Positions 61,742-64,000 of a DNA stretch of 64,000 nt are shown in pieces. The stretch is taken from contig NZ_AFBG01000022.1 of NCBI RefSeq assembly GCF_000204195.1, forward strand, positions 280,835 to 344,834, read 5' to 3'. Source of the stretch: Acidovorax radicis N35. GTDB taxonomy: Bacteria; Pseudomonadota; Gammaproteobacteria; Burkholderiales; Burkholderiaceae_C. The notes beneath the pieces were generated by a model. That model was not told the DNA's origin, ran no database searches, and saw only the letters and a program-made list of their open reading frames with translations. Position 1 is the stretch's first letter. Each line of letters opens with the position of its first letter. Made by a program: the position numbers and the translations under genes.

Positions 61742-61828
61742 TTAACGGCCGGTCAACATCTCCGATGTAGTTCGCGGTGTCATAACCAGATTGCCTTTCT
61801 CGCTCTTGTGCAGTGGAATTTCCGCCAT
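61742..61828 (-). CDS. thrL-like: Candidate thrS leader peptide
   Basis: 28 residues, MAEIPLHKSEKGN then LVMTPRTTSEMLTGR. Four of the last twelve codons are for threonine (ACA, ACT, ACA, ACC), and GAGGG stands five bases before the ATG. The stop codon is 44 nt before the thrS terminator. Such a layout is that of ribosome-mediated attenuation: slow reading of Thr codons would favour the antiterminator. Not previously known to me for thrS. A small unrelated gene is the alternative. Confidence 0.55.
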   Translation of the reverse strand: MAEIPLHKSEKGNLVMTPRTTSEMLTGR

Positions 61829-62125
61829 TTTACCCTCGCATCGGAATTGAATGCCCAAACAGGACACCTGCGCCGATCCACCGATGGCATTTCCGCCACA
61901 CCCACGGGGGGAGCGCAGGTACGTCCGCCAAGCGGGCGCTAGGCTCTCTGGCCACGCAGGCCAATGAAATTTCGACGCGGAAGCCACTGCCGATCCAGGT
62001 GGAAACTGTGCGATGATTTTTAGCCGTAAGAGACATGGCAACGACCTTGGGCACCATGAAACGTGAGAAAGTCCTGCGCAGAGACACCACCGGCTCGTAG
62101 CCGATCTTCGGCCGGGATCGGCTTT
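61829..62125. other. Intergenic region between thrS leader and glycosyltransferase gene
   Basis: About 300 bp carrying the divergent promoters of thrS and of the glycosyltransferase. I could not assign boxes with confidence; no gene seen. Confidence 0.4.
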
Positions 62126-63094
62126 ATGAGAATGTTTATGCACCCAGAGATTTCCGTTGTCATCCCGGTTTATTGTGAAGAAGCAGGCATTCGCCACACG
62201 CTGCGGGAGGTGGAGAAATTTCTGACTTTGTCAGCATCCACTTGGGAAATCGTGGTGGTGGACGATGGCTCCAAGGACAACACCTGGAACGAGATCACAA
62301 CGATCTCTCAAACCCTGCCCCAGTTGCGGGGTCTGCGCCTGAGCCGCAATTTTGGCAAGGAAGCAGCAGTCTCGGCAGGCTTGGAGGCCGCAGGCGGCAA
62401 AGCGGTGATCATCATGGATGGAGACATGCAGCATCCCCCTTCCCTGCTGCCGACCATGATCGAGACATGGCGCACGGGCGAGTTTGACATCGTGGAAGCC
62501 GTCAAATCCAGCCGGGGCGACGAATCTGCCCTCTCTGCTGCACGGGCAAAACTCTTCTATCTGATTTTGCGGGCCTTCTCGGGCCATGACCTAAACGGCG
62601 CATCAGACTACAAGTTGCTCGATCAACGGGTCATCGAAGCGTATCGCACGATGAAAGAGCGCAACGTGTTCTTTCGCGGCATGATCAGCTGGATGGGATT
62701 CAGGTCTACCCAGATCCCCTTCGAGGTCGAGCCACGCATCGCGGGCGATTCGGGATGGTCCGTCTTCGGATTGATTCGCCTCGCCGCCATTGCCGTCACG
62801 AGCTTCAGCACTTTTCCACTGCATCTGATCACGATTTTTGGCGTGCTCTTTTTCGCCTTCTCCGTGGTTCTGGGGATGCACACGGTGTACATGAAGTTGT
62901 CGGGGGCAGCCATCAACGGCTTTACCACTGTCATCTTGCTGCTGTTGATCATTGGTAGCTCGCTAATGATCGGCCTCGGCATCATCGGCGAATATCTGGC
63001 GCGCATCTATGACGAGGTCAAACAACGGCCCCGCTACATCGTCTCCCAAAAGTTGCCGCTGAGCCCATCTTCTAAAAGCCCAGGCAGCCATTGA
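62126..63094 (+). CDS. GT2 glycosyltransferase (GtrB/DPM1-like), membrane-anchored
   Basis: About 322 residues. Catalytic GT-A domain: SVVIPVYCEEAGI, IVVVDDGSKDNTW, IIMDGDMQHPP (DxD), and KLFYLILRAFSG; two C-terminal transmembrane segments (about 225-255 and 263-290). Enzymes of this kind load a sugar from UDP/GDP-sugar onto a polyprenyl phosphate for use by a polytopic transferase. Three in-frame ATGs lie within 13 bases (62126, 62132, 62138). A disrupted membrane-protein gene follows, perhaps its partner. Confidence 0.93.
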   Translation: MRMFMHPEISVVIPVYCEEAGIRHTLREVEKFLTLSASTWEIVVVDDGSKDNTWNEITTISQTLPQLRGLRLSRNFGKEAAVSAGLEAAGGKAVIIMDGDMQHPPSLLPTMIETWRTGEFDIVEAVKSSRGDESALSAARAKLFYLILRAFSGHDLNGASDYKLLDQRVIEAYRTMKERNVFFRGMISWMGFRSTQIPFEVEPRIAGDSGWSVFGLIRLAAIAVTSFSTFPLHLITIFGVLFFAFSVVLGMHTVYMKLSGAAINGFTTVILLLLIIGSSLMIGLGIIGEYLARIYDEVKQRPRYIVSQKLPLSPSSKSPGSH

Positions 63095-63348
63095 GTCCGC
63101 CACGCCGCTCGTCTCGGCACATCCTCGCGCAATGACCCCGCGTTTTGCGCCACCGTGGGACCAGTGCGCGGCCGTCTAGCATTCCCTCTGAACAACGCCT
63201 GGACCTTCGCGCACAAGACCTCGGACATGCCACAGGCAATCTCCGTGAACGGCCCCGACCCAACCCAGCAAAGTGCGGCTCTTGTACGCTCTTGCCCTTC
63301 CACAAACAGGGCACCGTACCCAACCACCAGATGATCCAGAAGGTAGAC

Positions 63349-63519
63349 ATGCAGACAGCCGCTTTTCCAACCACCCAGCGAACATCGAGTGACTGGATAG
63401 CACTGATCTTCGTCGCCGTACTCGGGGCCATCCAGGTCTATTTTTTTGACATCACATTCCATGGTCCGGACCAGATCCGCGATGTGGAAATTGCACGCAG
63501 ACTGATTCATCACCAGGAG
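63349..63519 (+). pseudogene. 5' end of a membrane protein gene cut by IS21-family element
   Basis: 57 residues remain: MQTAAFPTTQRTSSDW, one transmembrane segment (IALIFVAVLGAIQVYFF) and HGPDQIRDVEIARRL, the style of an ArnT/GtrC-like multi-span glycosyltransferase N-terminus. Good ribosome-binding site AGAAGG. The frame enters the insertion element at 63520 and stops after two codons. Probably the polytopic partner of the GT2 enzyme; inference. Confidence 0.7.
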
Positions 63520-64000
63520 TGTTAGCGCCAGTGCAATCGTGATCAGCAGTGCCAGTCGAACATTGACCAGGGGCTAGAGCTGGTTCCATTTGAAGCCAGC
63601 TGTGGATAACTATAGGGTGGATGCTTCGGTAGGTCCTCCTTTCTTTGAAGTCGTGGTCAGTATGGCCGAGCCATCAGGCGAGGCCCTTTCCTCCGCGGTC
63701 TCGCTAACCTGGGCCGCTGCTGCCTTCTTGGTCTGCTCACGGGCCTTGATGCGCCCCTTGGCTTCGTGCGTGCTGTGGCGGAAGCGGTAGGACTCGTTGC
63801 CCGTCTCGATGATGTGGCAGTGATGGGTCAAGCGATCCAGCAACGCAGTGGTCATCTTGGCATCGCCGAACACCGTGGACCACTCCGCGAACGTCAGGTT
63901 GGTGGTGATCATCACGCTGGTGTGCTCGTACAGCTTGGACAGCAGGTGGAACAACAAGGCGCCACCGGCCTGGCTGAAGGGTAGGTAGCCCAACTCGTCG
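63520..64000 (-). mobile_element. IS21-family insertion sequence (partial)
   Basis: Begins with TGTTAGCGCCAGTGCAATCG; internal repeats around GTGCCAGTCGAACATTGACC lie in the first 55 bp, as in the multiple transposase-binding sites of IS21-type ends. Contains the end of istB. Continues beyond the window. Confidence 0.85.
63610..64000 (-). CDS. istB: IstB-type transposition helper ATPase (partial)
   Basis: C-terminal ~129 residues. [20 protein letters not shown] holds Walker [41 protein letters not shown] are typical of IstB. The 5' part lies outside the window. A basic, Ala/Thr-rich tail of about 45 residues follows the usual IstB end. Confidence 0.95.
   Translation of the reverse strand, partial: DELGYLPFSQAGGALLFHLLSKLYEHTSVMITTNLTFAEWSTVFGDAKMTTALLDRLTHHCHIIETGNESYRFRHSTHEAKGRIKAREQTKKAAAAQVSETAEERASPDGSAILTTTSKKGGPTEASTL

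Noticed and set aside
61742..62197. 151-codon minus-strand frame upstream of thrS
   Set aside because: Only the last 28 codons have a ribosome-binding site and sensible composition; the rest covers the divergent promoter region.

Overview
The window is a GC-rich (visibly well above 60 %) bacterial chromosome segment, most likely from a Comamonadaceae member (Acidovorax-like betaproteobacterium). This rests on the thrS-infC-rpmI-rplT-pheS-pheT-ihfA-merR-tRNA-Pro order, the nirB-nirD-nitrate-sensing-ANTAR cluster and the style of the encoded proteins; no database search was possible, so the genus is inference.

Layout. (1) Positions 67-3268: a tRNA-Thr(CGT) gene hosts a miniature integrated element of about 3.1 kb, bounded by a perfect 48-bp direct repeat of the tRNA 3' end. 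It carries a tyrosine integrase, a Rep_trans-type (rolling-circle) replication initiator and two small genes, all on the minus strand. (2) 3451-10687: a minus-strand nitrite assimilation cluster: nirB, nirD, a NIT-ANTAR regulator, a formate/nitrite-family channel and a PP2C phosphatase-Ser/Thr kinase fusion. A hairpin-rich leader ending in a strong terminator precedes the channel gene. (3) 11305-11860: two small chromosomal genes, one an OB-fold SSB-like protein. (4) 12042-53578: a 41.5-kb P2-like prophage in tRNA-Pro(GGG), bounded by a 25-bp repeat. It looks complete: SOS module (SRAP, umuDC with a perfect LexA box), KAP NTPase, a candidate cos site, then Q P O N M L X, lysis genes (with Rz1 nested in Rz), R S V W J I, a tail-fibre module, FI FII, E/E' with the classical T6G frameshift site, T U D, a DUF4160/DUF2442 toxin-antitoxin-like pair, the lysogeny switch, Ogr, the HUH replicase A, a dNMP kinase-like protein, a C5 methyltransferase with a long second reading frame inside it, AlpA, an HTH-GIY-YIG protein and the P4-type integrase. 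(5) 53556-62125: tRNA-Pro, a MerR regulator, ihfA, pheT, pheS, rplT, rpmI, infC (AUC start) and thrS (with an apparent threonine-rich leader peptide plus attenuator). (6) 62126-64000: a GT2 glycosyltransferase followed by a membrane-protein gene cut by an IS21-family element, of which the istB end is visible.

How it works together. In the P2 virion order the segment from attP through SRAP-umuDC-KAP to cos is the right end of the packaged genome, the same place where P2 carries its exclusion/defence genes. The two visibly A+T-rich genes of the prophage, KAP NTPase and HTH-GIY-YIG, lie on either side of attP and are the strongest candidates for anti-phage or otherwise undescribed cargo. Both tRNA-targeting elements bring their own terminator and leave the native tRNA terminator stranded at the far end.

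The most interesting items are: the overprinted reading frame in the methyltransferase gene; the HTH-GIY-YIG gene; the KAP NTPase next to cos; the DUF4160/DUF2442 pair with a 32-bp palindromic operator and an apparently leaderless start; and the thrS leader-peptide attenuator.
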